DNA of 64,000 nt from Erinaceus europaeus (lineage: Eukaryota; Chordata; Mammalia; Eulipotyphla; Erinaceidae): the NCBI RefSeq assembly GCF_950295315.1, contig NC_080175.1, forward strand, positions 83,083,566 to 83,147,565, written 5' to 3'. The translations under genes and the position numbers were made by a program. The notes below the pieces were generated by a model, which worked only from the letters and a program-made list of their open reading frames with translations, did not search any database and was not told the DNA's origin. Below are positions 20,958-33,361 of the stretch, piece after piece (the stretch's first letter is position 1; each line of letters starts with the position of its first letter).

Positions 20958-21068
20958 CAATTGTATGTACTCCCATATACAGATCAACTTGTATGTACTA
21001 CCATATACAGATCTATTTGTAAGTATTTCCATATACAGATCAATTTGTATGTACTCCCATATATAAAT
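20958..21068 (+). repeat. Tandem repeat, ~32-bp units
   Basis: About 3.5 units of the pattern 'ttgtatgtactcccatatac' followed by agatca, with substitutions between units. Confidence 0.85.
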
Positions 21069-21339
21069 TTCTCTATATGGTTTCTCCATCAGATTATTGT
21101 AAAGCCTATGTCTGAGTACTCACGTTACAACTGCATAGTTTTTAGGTAACAATGATGAAACTCATATAAATTAATGCTATTTTGTTTTCACAAGAGTTCT
21201 ATGGAATGAAAAATATTCACATACAAACAATTATTGAAGTCAAATTGATATTAAAAATGTTTAATTAAAAAATATTAGATACCCAGAGGTTATATAATTT
21301 CCTGTGCTAAATATGAATATATATGGGTCCTAGATCAGA

Positions 21340-22160
21340 TCGATGGGGTTTACAGTTTGTGCTATTTATATACTTTCCTCATATTTGGGAGTCATTCTCT
21401 GCCCTACCCCAGATCTCTAGGCCTATTCTAACCTTTTGACACCATCTTCCTAGACAATACTTTTAGTCCACCTGCATGTTAGCTATCAGGTAGGATGTCT
21501 ATTTTAGGTATGTTGCAAGGGACCCCTGACCTTTGGGTTCCTATTTATTAAAAAATTCATCCTGTTTTATATCTTATCACTTTCCAGCCACCATGCTGCA
21601 GACACTACCATGATGCGATTCTAATTTCCCTGTGCAGATGACCTCACCAATGTGTCCTGAAGTCTAATCCTCTCCAGAGCCCTACCCCACTAAGGTAGGA
21701 AAAGATAGAAACAGGCTGGGGGTATGGATTAACCTGCCAATCTCCATGTCCAGCAGAGAAACAGAAAGAAGAAGCCAAAACTCCCACCTTCTGTACCCTA
21801 TAAAGAATTTTGGTCCAGGAGTTGGGCGGTAGCACAGAGGGTTAAGCGTATGCAGGTGGCACAAAGCTCAAGGACCCAACTGGCATAAGGAGCTTGGTTT
21901 CAGCACCCTCACCTCAACTCCCCACCTGCAGGGGATCACTTCACAAGTGGTGAAGCAGGTCTGCAGGTGTCTGTCTTTCTCTCCCCTCTCTGTCTTCCCC
22001 TCCTCTCTCCATTTCTCTCTGTCCTATCCAATAATGATGGATTCAATAACAACAACAATAACTACAACAATAATACAAAGGCAACAAAAGGGAGTAAATA
22101 AATAAATATTTAAGAAGAAAAAAATTTTTGGTCCACACTCCCAGAGGAATAAAGAATAGG
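21340..22160 (+). mobile_element. Old L1 3' UTR fragment, interrupted by ERI-1
   Basis: It matches the 3' UTR of the L1s at 23490-23760 and 46360-46620 (cagccaccatgctgcagac..., 'gtgtcctgaagtctaatcc'). It is split at 21817 by a SINE and resumes at about 22126. Confidence 0.8.
21817..22125 (+). mobile_element. ERI-1 SINE inside L1 3' UTR
   Basis: Full structure from gagttgggcggtagcaca to an A-rich tail. Flanking copies of ttttggtcca (before 21817 and after 22125) form its target duplication. Confidence 0.9.
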
Positions 22161-22162
22161 GA

Positions 22163-22365
22163 AGCTCAGGAGCTGCGCGGTGCTGCACCTGGTTGAGCAT
22201 ACATGTTACAATTCACAAGGACCCTTGTTCAAGGTCCCGTTCCCCACCGGCAGGTGGAAAGCTTTGTGAGTGGTAAAGCAGGTCTGCAGGTATCCTTCTG
22301 TCTCTCTCCCTCTTTAGTTTCTCCTTCCCCCTTGATTTCTGACTGACTCTATCCAATAAAAAAAA
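22163..22365 (+). mobile_element. ERI-2 SINE
   Basis: Head gctgcgcggtgctgcacctg, B-box region ttcaaggtcccg, CT block and A-tail. An L1 begins directly in the A-tail. Confidence 0.85.
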
Positions 22366-23890
22366 GCTGTGGTATATGTACACAATGGAATACTATACAG
22401 CTATCAAGAACAATGAACCCACCTTCTCTGACCCGTCTTGGACAGAGCTAGAAGGAATTATGTTAAGTCAGCTAAGTCAGAAAGATAAAGATGAGTATGG
22501 GATGATCCCACTCATCAACAGAAGTTGAGAAAGAAGATCTGAAAGGGAAACTAAAAGCAGGATCTGACTAAATTGAAAGTAGGGCACCAAAGTAAAAACC
22601 CTGTGGTGAGGGGTAGACATGCAGCTTCCTGGGCCGGTGAGGGGTTGGGGTTGGATGAGTGGGATGGGACACAGTCTTTTGGTGGTGGGAATGGTGTTTA
22701 TGTACACTCCTAGTAAGGTGTAGTCATATAAATCACTAGTTAATTAATATGAGAGGGGGAAAATTAATTGTATGTCTCCAAGTTTTTTAAAACACGACTG
22801 AGTCTTTTTAATATATAGGCTGTGTATTTGATATGCGGACTCTCTCAAAGGCCTAGATCAAGTAGATCAGAGGCAATGGGTGGCACAGCTATTTGCAAGA
22901 TACTGGGTACTATACAGCAAACCCTAACAAAAGGACTTTTCAAAGTTAACCCAATTACCAAATAATGTGATGATAACATTAACTATCGATTGTCTTTTGG
23001 AACCCTAAGACAGCAAGAACCTCACATCTCCACTATAGAGCCTATATTTCCCCCAGTCCTGGAACCTTAGGATAGGGCCCACTTTCCCACATGCCTCTCC
23101 CAATCCATCAAATAATATTGCATCAGCCGATCGCAACCTAATCAACACAACGATTGCCACCTCAACATGCTTCACTTCAGACTGTGTCCAGAGACTTCAC
23201 GTGTGGAATGACAACCCTTCAGCTTCATTACTTAGGTGAGACCTTTCCTTTCATAGCATTCTCTAATTCCATCCCAGGTGGTTCACTTTCTAACAAAGTC
23301 TCAAAAGCTAGCTATAGACCAGGTTCTGTGAGAGAGAGCATATGTTCACACATATCCATAAACTAGTGCAAAATATATACCTGAAAGCAGAAGTACACTA
23401 GTTTGCAGTGAGTAACCCCCCCACACACACACTTCCTCTCCTCTATTCCAACCTTTGGGTTCATGACTGCTCAACAATTTGTTTGGCTTTGTATGTTAAC
23501 TCTCTTTTCAGCCACCAGGTTCCAGATGCCATCAGGATGCTGGCCAGGCTTCCCTGGACTGAAGACCCCACCAATGTGTCCTGGAGCTCTGTTTCCCCAG
23601 AGACCCACCCTACTAGGGAAAGAGAGAGGCAGACTGGGAGTATGGACCGACCAGTCAAAGTCCATGTTCAGCGGGGAAGCAATTACATAAGCCAGACCTT
23701 CTACCTTCTGCAACCCACAATGACCCTGGGTCCATGCTCCCAGAAGGATAGAGAATGGGAAAGCTATCAGGGGAGGGGATGGGATATGGAGATTGGGTGG
23801 TGGGAATTGTGTGGAGTTGTACCCCTTCTACCCTATGGTTTTGTTAATTTATCCTTTCTTAAATAAAAAAATAAATTAAAAATTAAAAAA
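22366..23890 (+). mobile_element. 5'-truncated L1
   Basis: It starts in the ORF2 C-terminus (stop near 22527) and runs through the whole 3' UTR to AATAAA and an A-rich tail. It matches the full-length element (45240-46740) closely, so it is the same young family. It has no transduced sequence. Confidence 0.9.
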
Positions 23891-24014
23891 AGATAATAAT
23901 ATATGTTTTTTAAAAATAGGGACACAATCTTTTTAATCATTATTAAATCACTAATCAAAAATGTTTTTTTTTAAAAAAGCATTATGGAATCTAATCTACT
24001 ACAGGGAATTTCAG

Positions 24015-24175
24015 AGTTTTATTTTACTAATTTTTGTAAGATTTATTTATTAACATGAGAGAGAAAGGGAGAGAGAAAATCAAAGTATCAGTCATTCTGG
24101 CACATGTAATATCAACTATCAAACCTCATATTCAAGAGTCTAGTCAAATCCACTGTGCCCCTTCCCATGCTGCTA
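24015..24175 (-). mobile_element. Old SINE remnant
   Basis: Complement of an A-rich tail, a purine block (gagagagaaagggagagag), then a diverged head. Low similarity. Confidence 0.45.
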
Positions 24176-24324
24176 TTTTATTAATTCATCTTGTAATTTC
24201 TAAGAAAGTGTACATTGTGATAGACTTGCCAGGACTATTGATTTGCTTGCTTCTTTGTTTCTTTGCTTTATTTTGATGATGTTGAGGAACTTACTAATTG
24301 TGTTGGGTAGAATTTATGCTACTA

Positions 24325-24455
24325 GGGCTTGCAAGATAGCCCACTTAGGTAGTCATGCTCACTATTCAAGCTTCACCCAAACCCCTATTTTGTTGAACTA
24401 ACTTTGGTGCTGTCTTTCTCTCTGTCTCTCTTTGTTTCTGAAAAAAATTGCTGTG
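24325..24455 (+). mobile_element. Old SINE, gcaagatagcccactta type
   Basis: It resembles the copy at 1012-1195: head, 'attcaagcttcacccaaaccc', then a CT block and A-run. Confidence 0.55.
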
Positions 24456-26534
24456 TTGAATTTCCGTTAACTATAACAAAGACAGAAAAAGAACTTGCGG
24501 TGCTAATTTTCATCAGAATATACTTTGTAAACGTTTAACTAAGTAGATTTTCTAAAATTTGTAAACTATATACATGTACATATAATCTAAATCAGTACTT
24601 CCTTTCATCTATCAATTATAAGCCCATGTGATTTTGTGATTTCATTAGATACGAAAATTGGTTTTTTGATCATTATATTTAAAAGACTTGAATTTCCATG
24701 AACTCAATCAACCTCCTTTGAAGACTCCTCAGAGTTACTTTTTCATGGATACTTAAGCTATAAATGTAGGTTTGACAAAAATAAAATAGTTTAGAATTGC
24801 ATATATTTCCCTCAATATCAAGTTATCTCCTAGTCACTGTTTGAACTGGACTAATCAGAGGTTGAGTTGAGTGCATTTGTGTGCCTTACACATTTTAGCT
24901 CATGTGTTATCTCTTATGTTATCAATACTTGCAGATATCCAGCTGGTGGTGTCTCTCTAATAAATAAAGGCTCTGTTAGGAGAAATTGGAGTTAATTGTC
25001 AAAGAGTGACCAATTGGTGTTTAGAATTAAATCTCAAGGAGCTAAGCATAAGCGTGATACAAGGAAGAAGGAATTTAGAAACTGGAGAATTAAAAAAAAA
25101 ACATCTAATATCAAAATTATAAAAGATCATTTAAAAATGTTCTACATAAACAGAAGACATTTCTTTAGTTTTTCATAACCATATTCATTAATCAATTATC
25201 TACTGCTACCTTTTCTTGACAATTTACTGAGTCATAAAAAAAAAGATTTCCTCAGAAACAAAAAATCAATTCAGTAGTACTTTATAAACGAGAAATGGTA
25301 GTAAAAAAAAAAAAAAAGTAAGTCAAAGATCAGAAGTCTTAGTGTAAGAAACTATGTCATCAAAAACAATAATAAAGTATGTTTCAGCTGAAATAAATAG
25401 TAAGGAAGCAGGCATCCCTCCTAATGTAGAAAATATCAATAAAAAATCCCTATAAAGTTTATTTTATTTGTATTATTCTTAGTCTTTTATTTAGCACTTC
25501 TCTAATAATATTATTTCTTGAGTTACTTTGTTTTAATCACTACTATAAAAGGAATAAAAATAATGACATTGAATTACTTGTTTATTAGCAACTCAAAATA
25601 TATTTAAGAACTGACTAATTCATATGGTACCCAATTCACATAATAATTTCTAGGGTTCTTCTTTAATTCAGTATTTGCTAATTAAGCATGAGACCTAGCC
25701 CTCAGTTGAAATGCACTTAAAAGTTTCTGGAAGAGCTCTGAGTGAGAGAAAAGTGTGATTCTAATTTCACTTGTAATGAGAAGAGCTATTATGTGATGAC
25801 AATCAGAGCAAATCATGTGCTGACAGGAAGTACTCTGTTTAAAGATTTAATTTTGACCTCAAAAAAAAAACATCATACAGTTGCCTGATTTTCCCAAGTG
25901 TCTTGGAAAAAGACTCGCTTCAAGAATCAGTAAGCTGATTTCACAAGACACATAGTGATATTCAGGCACTTGGATTAATCTAATATTTAGCTTAATTCCA
26001 GGATCAACACTGAAAGTCTATCTTGGAGACTGGACTATCATTTTCTTGGACTGCTATAACAGGATTTATGGTTCCTGAAGCACATGTAAGAAGAGTCAAT
26101 GTAATTCTGAGCTAGCAGTCTAAACACATCATACAGATTACATCTTTGCTACCATAATCAAGAAAAGTTGCACATCACCAAAGAAGCAATGTTTTTTCAT
26201 ATTCTTCGCATATACCTTTCTGCCTATTTCATTTTTTATTTTCATATCATCAGTTGAAAAGAGAAATTCATTACGAATGTGTTATGGATAACTAGGAGAG
26301 GTAAAAACTTATCTACCTTTTTGTAAGTCAACTGTATCAGACATTTCCTCTTGGATATTTTACTTTCATATTACTGGTAAATAATTACTCCAAACTTGAA
26401 GATCAAGAAAAATGCTAACATACTACCTTGTTATAATGGCTTAATTTTTATTTAGGTTTTACACACAAATAAAACAAAGAACTCTGTAGCAGGTTCTATA
26501 GTTGTTTCACTTTGTAAGATGCACAAGTCACTAT
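24456..26534. other. Repeat-poor 2-kb stretch
   Basis: It holds no SINE, LTR or L1 that I recognise, unlike its surroundings. Short frames only. A moderately complex part lies at 25690-26180. Confidence 0.5.
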
Positions 26535-26637
26535 TAACCAGGGCCTGACTTTAAGCTCCTACCAGGGAGAAGCATCAAGAGCAGTGAAGCAATACTAAAT
26601 GTCTCTCTTTCTATGTCTTTCTTCTCTCTCCTCTCTC

Positions 26638-26686
<49 letters not shown>

Positions 26687-26690
26687 TTAA
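26535..26690 (+). mobile_element. SINE remnant with (CT)n expansion
   Basis: It has a weak B-box side and agcagtgaagcaatactaaatgtc-like core, then an expanded CT tract at 26625-26690. Confidence 0.5.
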
Positions 26691-27194
26691 ATTTTTAGAA
26701 TATTGTTATTTAACTTTGGGTACAGTCAAAGAGGAAGAGAGATCATTTGGTATTTACCCTTCTCTTTTTGGCTGCTCTCACTTAACATAATATCCCCTAA
26801 TTCCATCCAAGGTGACTTGAAGACAACAATTTCATCTCACATCTGAGTAATATTCCATTGTGTACATGCCACAGTTTTTTTTAGTCACTCATTTGTTGTT
26901 GGACATCTGATCTACTTCTGAGTTTTGGCTATTACAAATTGTACTGCAATGAACATAGGTATCCATAGATCCCTTCTGATTGGTGCTTTTGTTTCCTTTG
27001 GGTAAATCCCCCAAAATGAAATTGCTGGATCATAGAATAGGACTATTTCTAGTGACCTGAAAAATCTCCATACTGTTTCCCACAAAGTTCAAACAATGTA
27101 CACTCCCACCAGCAGTGCATAAGTGTCCCCTTTTCCCCACATCCTCTCCAACATTTGGTGTTACTGTCCTTTCTTTTTTTTCTTTTTGTTTTTC
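26691..27194 (-). mobile_element. L1 ORF2 3' part
   Basis: The minus strand reads as the ORF2 C-terminal region, including the equivalents of 'cactgctggtgggagtgta' and 'tccatcaacagatgagtg' in diverged form. It continues at 27539 after a SINE. Confidence 0.8.
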
Positions 27195-27538
27195 CCCTCC
27201 AGGGTTATTGCTGGGCTCGGTGCTTGCACCATGAATCCACTGCTCCTGGAGGCCATCTTTTCCCCCCTTTGTTGCCCTTGTTGTTGTAGCCTCGCTGTGG
27301 TCATTACTATTGCCATCGTTGACATTGTTCGTTGTTGGATAGGACAGAGAGAAATGGAGAGAGGAGGGGAAAACAGAGAGGGGAGAGAAAGATAGACACC
27401 TGCAGACCTACTTCACCGCCTGTGAAGTGACTCCCCTGCAGGTGGGGAGCCGGGGACTTGAACCGGGATCCTTACTCTGGTCCCTGCGCTTTGTGCCACA
27501 TGCGCTTAACCCACTGCGCCACTGCCCGACCCCCATTA
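27195..27538 (-). mobile_element. ERI-1 SINE with tail module, inserted in L1
   Basis: It is complete, from the tail module (27195-27262) to the head complement (actgcccgaccc). Flanks ttactgtcctttct at 27161-27174 and 27535-27548 form the target duplication. Confidence 0.9.
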
Positions 27539-27559
27539 CTGTCCTTTCTAATGTAAAGT

Positions 27560-27705
27560 GAGAGGCTGGAGGAGATAGAAAAGACACCTGCAGCACTGTT
27601 TCACCATTTGTGAAGCACTCTCCCCTGTAAAGGACCAGGGGCTTGAACCAGGTCTTTGCATACTGTAATATTTATGCTCAACCAGGTGTGTCACCAACTG
27701 GCCCT
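27560..27705 (-). mobile_element. ERI-2 SINE, 5' part
   Basis: Complement of the core and head, ending caaccaggtgtgtcaccaac. It lacks the A-tail side. Confidence 0.75.
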
Positions 27706-27930
27706 AAGTTCCTCCTCTGTCTCTCTCTTCCTCTCAGCCTCTATCAAGCAAAAAGAAAGGAAAGGGGAGATAGTCATTGGAAGCAGTGGAGTTATCATGT
27801 AGGCAACCACCCTGACTGACAACTCTGGTAGCAAAAAAAAAAAAAAAGATGAAAGAAAGACAGAAAGAAAGGAGAAAAAGAGAGAAAGGAAGAAGGGAAA
27901 AAAAAAAGAATTCAGTAGCAAAAATAAAGC
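27706..27930 (+). mobile_element. SINE 3' portion and A-rich tract
   Basis: CT block, 'agcagtggagttatcatgta', 'aactctggtagc' and a long A/GAA-rich tail. The head is missing. Confidence 0.5.
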
Positions 27931-28424
27931 AAAATGAAACAAATTTATGCCTACATATTTATAAAATAACACCTTATGAAAAAGAGGGAAAAAACAATAT
28001 CAACAAAATACAGATTGTATCTGAAAAAAAATTCAAAAAGTTATGTTTCATCATCATGAGAAAGATATTTACCACATCTTTCTTCCTCTGTTCTTTGGTC
28101 TTCATCCTTCTATATTTTATTCTCTTGTCATCTTTAGTTCTCAATATTTCTTTTAATGAAACTTAACAATTATAACAGAAGAATTTAAATAAGTTTTTCT
28201 CATCCTATTTGGGAGTCAAATTATTTTCACTATAAGGTATTTAGTGGAGTCTTAATGTTATGAGATGCTAACATTTCAGTCAGAGGAAGAAGCATTTGGA
28301 GTTATAGCACCTCTGACAGAAATGATAGGGTAAACAGAGAAATTTGAAATGATTAAGAATCACTTTGAAGTTGAACTAGTGATGGGAAAAGCCCCCCCAC
28401 ACACACACACCAAACTTCTCATCA

Positions 28425-28610
28425 TTTCTTTTATTTTGAAAGAGAAAAAGGGAGATAGAGGAAAATGGTACAGAGAAAAGAGACACCACAGTTAACACTC
28501 CATCATCCGAGGTCTCCCTATGTTGTTCCTGGGCTCAAATACAGGGCCTCACACATGGGAAAGTATATATTCTACTAAGTGAAAAATATGTTTCATCTAG
28601 CCCAATCCAT
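28425..28610 (-). mobile_element. Older SINE remnant
   Basis: Purine-rich block, 'gttcctgggctcaaatacaggg' and an end near catctagccc. Confidence 0.5.
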
Positions 28611-29879
28611 GTTTTCATGGTTATAATATAAAAATCCTTCTCTTGATCTAAAAGTTCAGAAGAGAACAAAGCTTAACAATTTATATTTTTCTCACCACTA
28701 AGCTCAAGTGTATATTATGTTTTCTCAACAAATATTAACACCATGATTATCATTCTGATCTGCACACAATCATAACTTAGTAATCTGGTTATCCAACAAA
28801 AGTGACCACATTGTCAGTTTCATGACATGTCTCCAGATATGAACTGTTTACATGAAATAAATCCCTTTATTGTAAATGCCATTTTCATCTTAAAGCAAAT
28901 ATCTGTATTAACTACTCCAAAAATTTCAATGCACAGTTTCAACTGTTCAAAGATTGTCACACTCATTGCCATAGTATTTAATAAAAGAGCCTTGGGGCTC
29001 TGGTGTAGAATGATGGAGAAAGATTTAAGTTGGGGTTAAGAGTATTATATAGAGATTCTTCATAGGAAAATAAGAAATTATATGCATGTATCAACAACCG
29101 TACTTTAAGCCCTTAACCACATAATGAAAATAATACAAAATTTAATTAAAAGAAAAACTTGAACAATTTCTAAGGCAGTGTCATTAAGTTTAAATAATTT
29201 ATGAATATACATACATATGGCACTCAAAATGATCTGAGTTGTCTCCTCACAAGTTATTTGAATTGACTACATGCTGCATTGAAAAGTTTTGAAATCACAG
29301 TGAACTTAATATAAGACATTAAGAAAAAAAAAGGAAATTCTGAAGTTACCTTCAAAACAATAAATGCAACAATTAAAACTTATACAAAAAAACAGTTCAT
29401 GAAGACACAATTGTTAATTTGAATTGCTGACTCTGATATAACAAACTCCAAGACCCTGTAGATACATGACTTTTAGAAGCAGAAACAGTAGCAACTAGAG
29501 AAACTGGCAGCAAAATAAGAAAATACAAACCAAACTGCATAACTTAGCTAGTATTCCCACTGGAATCCAAAAACATAAGTAGCTGTAGCTTATTCTTGAA
29601 CAGTTATCAGACACTACCCTTCCCTTAGGAGAAATACTATACCCAACAGGATTTCAGTTTTATAATTTACTAAAGTCAAGTGTTATATTAGAAAAACCCT
29701 TAAGGACTTCAGCTACTCATTTTCTTTTGCCCCTAAAGATAATCAAATTGAAGAAAAAGTATCTGCTTAATGAAAATAGTGATTTCCACTCTGAGTGAAC
29801 TAGAAAGGTATGTACTTTAAATAAGATATAATTAAAGGCATTCAGTTTTCCTTATTCTTTTTTAAAGATTTTTTAAAAA
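28611..29879. other. Repeat-poor sequence
   Basis: AT-rich, no element recognised. No frame above 70 codons. Confidence 0.45.
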
Positions 29880-30128
29880 TATATTTATTTATTTTTTGTA
29901 GACATTATTGTTGTTGTTACTGATGTCATTGTTGGATAGGACAGAGAGAAATGGAGAGAGAAGGAGAAGAAAGGGGGAGAGAAAGACACCTGCAGACCTG
30001 CTTCACTGTCTGTGAAGCAACCCCCTTGCAGGTGGGGAGCCAGGGGGCTCAAACTGCCATCTTTCAGCCAGTTCTTGCGCTTTGCTCCACGTGCACTTAA
30101 CCCGCTGTACTACTGCCCGACTCTCTGT
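29880..30128 (-). mobile_element. ERI-1 SINE
   Basis: TTA/TTG-repeat complement, purine block, core (acctgcagacctgcttcac) and head complement (actgcccgactct). Confidence 0.9.
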
Positions 30129-30242
30129 ATTCCTTATTCTTTACATGTGAATTTTCAGGGTAGACATACAAGTCCAAGGCTCTGTTTTCACTGATGGAGA
30201 GGACAAAACAATGAACTGATTTATTGTTACAAACTACTTTGA

Positions 30243-30244
<2 letters not shown>

Positions 30245-30296
<52 letters not shown>
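30245..30296. repeat. (GT)n microsatellite
   Basis: About 25 GT units. The 130-codon reverse frame over it is not a gene. Confidence 0.95.
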
Positions 30297-30349
30297 GAGA
30301 AGGATTCATTAAAAATGCATACATATAAAAATAAAAAAAAATATTACAC

Positions 30350-30570
30350 AAGGTCAGGTGGTGACGCACCTGGTTAAGCACACATGTTACCAAGAGCAAG
30401 AATTTGGTTTGGAGGCTCTGCTCCCCACCTGCAATGGTCCATTTCACAAGTAATGAAGAAGGTCTGTAAGTGTCTATCTTTCTCTCCAACTCTATCTCCC
30501 TATCCTCTCTTAATTTCTTTCTGTCTTATCTAATAAAAATTAAAAAGAAAGAAAAAGAAAGAAAAAGGAA
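30350..30570 (+). mobile_element. ERI-2-like SINE
   Basis: Head ggtcaggtggtgacgcacct. The core is closer to ERI-1 (aaggtctgtaagtgtctatc). A-rich, GAAA-containing tail. Confidence 0.75.
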
Positions 30571-30599
30571 CCTCTGTTGTGGGCTTGCTTTCCTTCATG

Positions 30600-31080
30600 C
30601 TTCTTTAAATTCATACTAATTTAAATTTACTGCTGATCTCAACCTAATCAATGCAACTACTATCATCTTGCATGTTTAACTTTGAACTATGTCTGAGACA
30701 TCAGGTGTGGAATGTCAACTCTCCAGCTTCATTACTCTGCCACCAAGTTCCCAGATGCTATCATGATGCCAACCTGGCTTCCCTGGGCAGATGACCCCAC
30801 CAATGTGTCCTGGAGCCCTGCCTCCCCAGACCTCTACTCCACTAGAGAAATCTCAAGACAGGCTGGAAGTATGGATCGACCTGCCAACGCCTATATCCAG
30901 TGGAGAAGCAATTACAGAAGCCAAAACGTCTACCTTCTGCACCCCACAATGACCCTGGATCCATGCTCCCAGTGGGATAAAGAATAGGGAAGCTTCCAAG
31001 GGAAGGGACAGGATACAAAGTTCTGGTGGTGGGAACTGTGTGGTATGGTCTTGTCAATATTTCAATATAAAATATTTATT
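30600..31080 (+). mobile_element. L1 3' UTR fragment
   Basis: It matches the 3' UTR of the full-length element from the 'gatctcaacctaatcaatgc' region to the end, with a deletion between about 30725 and 30745 relative to it. It ends in A/T-rich sequence at a GGAA tract. Confidence 0.85.
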
Positions 31081-31086
31081 TTATAA

Positions 31087-31152
31087 ATAAATTGGAAGGA
31101 AGGAAGGAAGGAAGGGAGGGAGGGAGGGAAAGAAGGAGGGAGGGAGGAAGAA
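31087..31152. repeat. (GGAA)n/(GGGA)n tract
   Basis: Imperfect tetranucleotide array between the L1 end and an isolated SINE tail module. Confidence 0.9.
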
Positions 31153-31154
31153 AG

Positions 31155-31216
31155 AGCCACTGGGAGATGTGGATTCACAGTGCTGGCACAGAACCCCAGC
31201 GATAACCCTGGTGGCA
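31155..31216 (+). mobile_element. Isolated SINE tail module
   Basis: 'gtggattcacagtgctggca' ... 'cagcgataaccctggtggca' without a SINE head or core in front of it. Confidence 0.65.
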
Positions 31217-31509
31217 ACAACAAACAAGCAAACACAATTACAATAACCAGTTGGGGCTTAGAGTTTGAGAAAACATGAATATTCATTTAATAAAGTCTAT
31301 ACATTAATTTTAAAAGCTCAGACTCTAACCTTTCAAGGCTTTTCAGATTGTCTATTATTGAGATCTCATCATCTTGATTTAGAATCTACTTAACATGTCC
31401 CCCCCTTTCAAATTTTGAATGACTTACAAAGCAGCACATGAATATTTGTAGTACTCTATATGTTGCAATACAATTTGAACCACTTCTCCCTATTAAAAAA
31501 ATAAGTTAT

Positions 31510-31815
31510 TTGGGGGTCAGGAGGTAGCACAGTGGGTTAAATGCACTTAGCATGAAGTGCAAGGACCAGCATAAGGATCCAGGTTCCAGGCCTGGGGTCC
31601 CCACCTGCAGGAGAGTCACTTCACAAGTGGTGAAGCAGGTCTGCAGGTGTCTATCTTTCTCTCCCTCTCTCTGTCTTCTCCATCTCTCTCCATTTCTCTC
31701 TGTGCTATCCAACAAAGATACCATCAATAACAACAACAATAATAACTACAACAACAATAAAAAACAAGGGCAACAAAAGGGAAAACAAATAAATATTAAA
31801 GAATAATAAAATAAA
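31510..31815 (+). mobile_element. ERI-1 SINE
   Basis: Head gggggtcaggaggtagcaca, core, CT block, CAA/TAA repeats and A-rich tail. Confidence 0.9.
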
Positions 31816-32289
31816 TTCCTTGTAAGGTTTACTCCTAGGTACAATTTGAACAGTGAAATTCTTCTGAAGTTTTAGTGACAGGAACTCACTCACAGCTCTC
31901 TGAAAATATAGGGAAACTAATTGAAAGATTCTGTATATCCAAATATCCTTAGTGCTTAGCAGTTCTGTTATAATTATCTGTGTATGAAAAATTTCAGATT
32001 AAGTTCATTTATACTCTTCATTGCCTCTTCACTTTTTGGATTATATAATTTATTTTTAAGTTAGCTTTGCCTAGTCTTTATTTTCTTTTTGATTGCTATA
32101 TAATAATTTAATTATCATGACTTTATAGTAAAGGGAGAAAAAAGTAAAGAAACATAAAATGGGGATAGAAATGAGTGAAACAGAGAAAACAGAATTTACA
32201 TAAGAATGAATTGGATTTATTTTTAGGGGGTAATAAAGATGTTTATATACATGATAAAAGAGGGAAATACAAGCAAGAAAAGTCACAAA
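31816..32289. other. Unannotated AT-rich sequence
   Basis: Nothing recognised. Confidence 0.4.
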
Positions 32290-32665
32290 GGGGGCCGGGC
32301 AGTAGCACACCACATAGTATGAAGTATAAAGACCCAGCACAGAAAGAGCCAGGTTCAAGCCCCCAGCTCCCCACCTGCAGGGGTGTCACTTCACAAGCAC
32401 TGAAACAGGTCTGCGGGTGTCTCTCTATCTCTCTCCCACTCTATATCCCATACCCCTCTCAATTTCTCTCTGTCCTATTTAAAAGAATCGAAAAATAGCC
32501 ACAGGAGCAGTGGATTCATAGTGCAAGCACCAGACCTCAGTGATAACCCTGGCGGCACAAACGAATGCAAGCAAACAAGAAAGAGAGAAAGAAAGAAAGA
32601 AAGAGAAAGGAAGAAAGAAGGAGGAGGAAAAGAAAGATGGAAATAAAGGAAGAAAGAAAAGTCAG
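32290..32665 (+). mobile_element. ERI-1 SINE with tail module and GAAA tract
   Basis: A head with an internal deletion, core, CT block, tail module (32495-32560) and a purine tract (32575-32665). Confidence 0.85.
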
Positions 32666-32741
32666 AAATATCAAGAGAACAGAGCCTTCATGAAGAAATA
32701 GTTACTTCTTGGTCCTTGGCACTTTTCAACTGATTATTATT

Positions 32742-33030
32742 ATTTTTAAAAAATATTTATTTTATTTATTTATTCCCTTTTGTTGCCCTTGTTGTTTTAT
32801 TGTTGTAGTTATTAATGTCATCGTTGTTGAATAGGACAGAGAGAAATGGAGAGAGGAGGGGAAGACAGAGAAGGGGAGAGAAAGATAGACACCTGCAGAC
32901 CTGCTTCACCGCCTGTGGAGCGACTCCCCTGCAGGTGGGGAGCCGGGGTTCGAACCGGGATCCTTATGCCGGTCCTTGTGCTTTGTGCCACCTGCGCTTA
33001 GCCTGCTGCGCTACAGCCCGACTCCCTAAC
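32742..33030 (-). mobile_element. ERI-1 SINE, well preserved
   Basis: All landmarks are present, including B-box complement ggttcgaaccgggatcc and head complement gcgctacagcccgactccc. Confidence 0.95.
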
Positions 33031-33194
33031 TGATTATTTCTTATACTTTGAGACAATGTGCACAACTATTAGTATGAATGTGAGGTAATAAAACGATGCC
33101 TCACTAGTCTACAACCCAGTTTAGTCCCGAACTCTTTGTGTCAGAAGTTTACTTTTGAACAACATTTGACTTTAACATATTATTATAAAAATAT

Positions 33195-33275
33195 ATCTTG
33201 GGGGTGCAGTCCCCCACACTACCATAAGTCAGAGCTGAGCAGAGTGCTCTGGTTATAAAAAGAAATAAATAAAAA
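33195..33275 (+). mobile_element. Short SINE-like fragment
   Basis: 'cataagtcagagctgagcag' plus 'gtgctctggttata' recurs at 56535-56580. Family unknown. Confidence 0.4.
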
Positions 33276-33361
33276 TAAAAAAATAAATGAAAATATCTCT
33301 CGGGGAGATAAAACAAAACACCTATTTAAAGATACCTACTGATTCACAATGGGAGTATTTT

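Noticed and set aside
20958..21068. CRISPR-like array
   Set aside because: The units are contiguous and diverged with no spacers, and the genome is vertebrate.
23408..23866. 152-codon plus-strand frame as a gene
   Set aside because: It lies within the L1 3' UTR and recurs, with differences, at 46349-46717.
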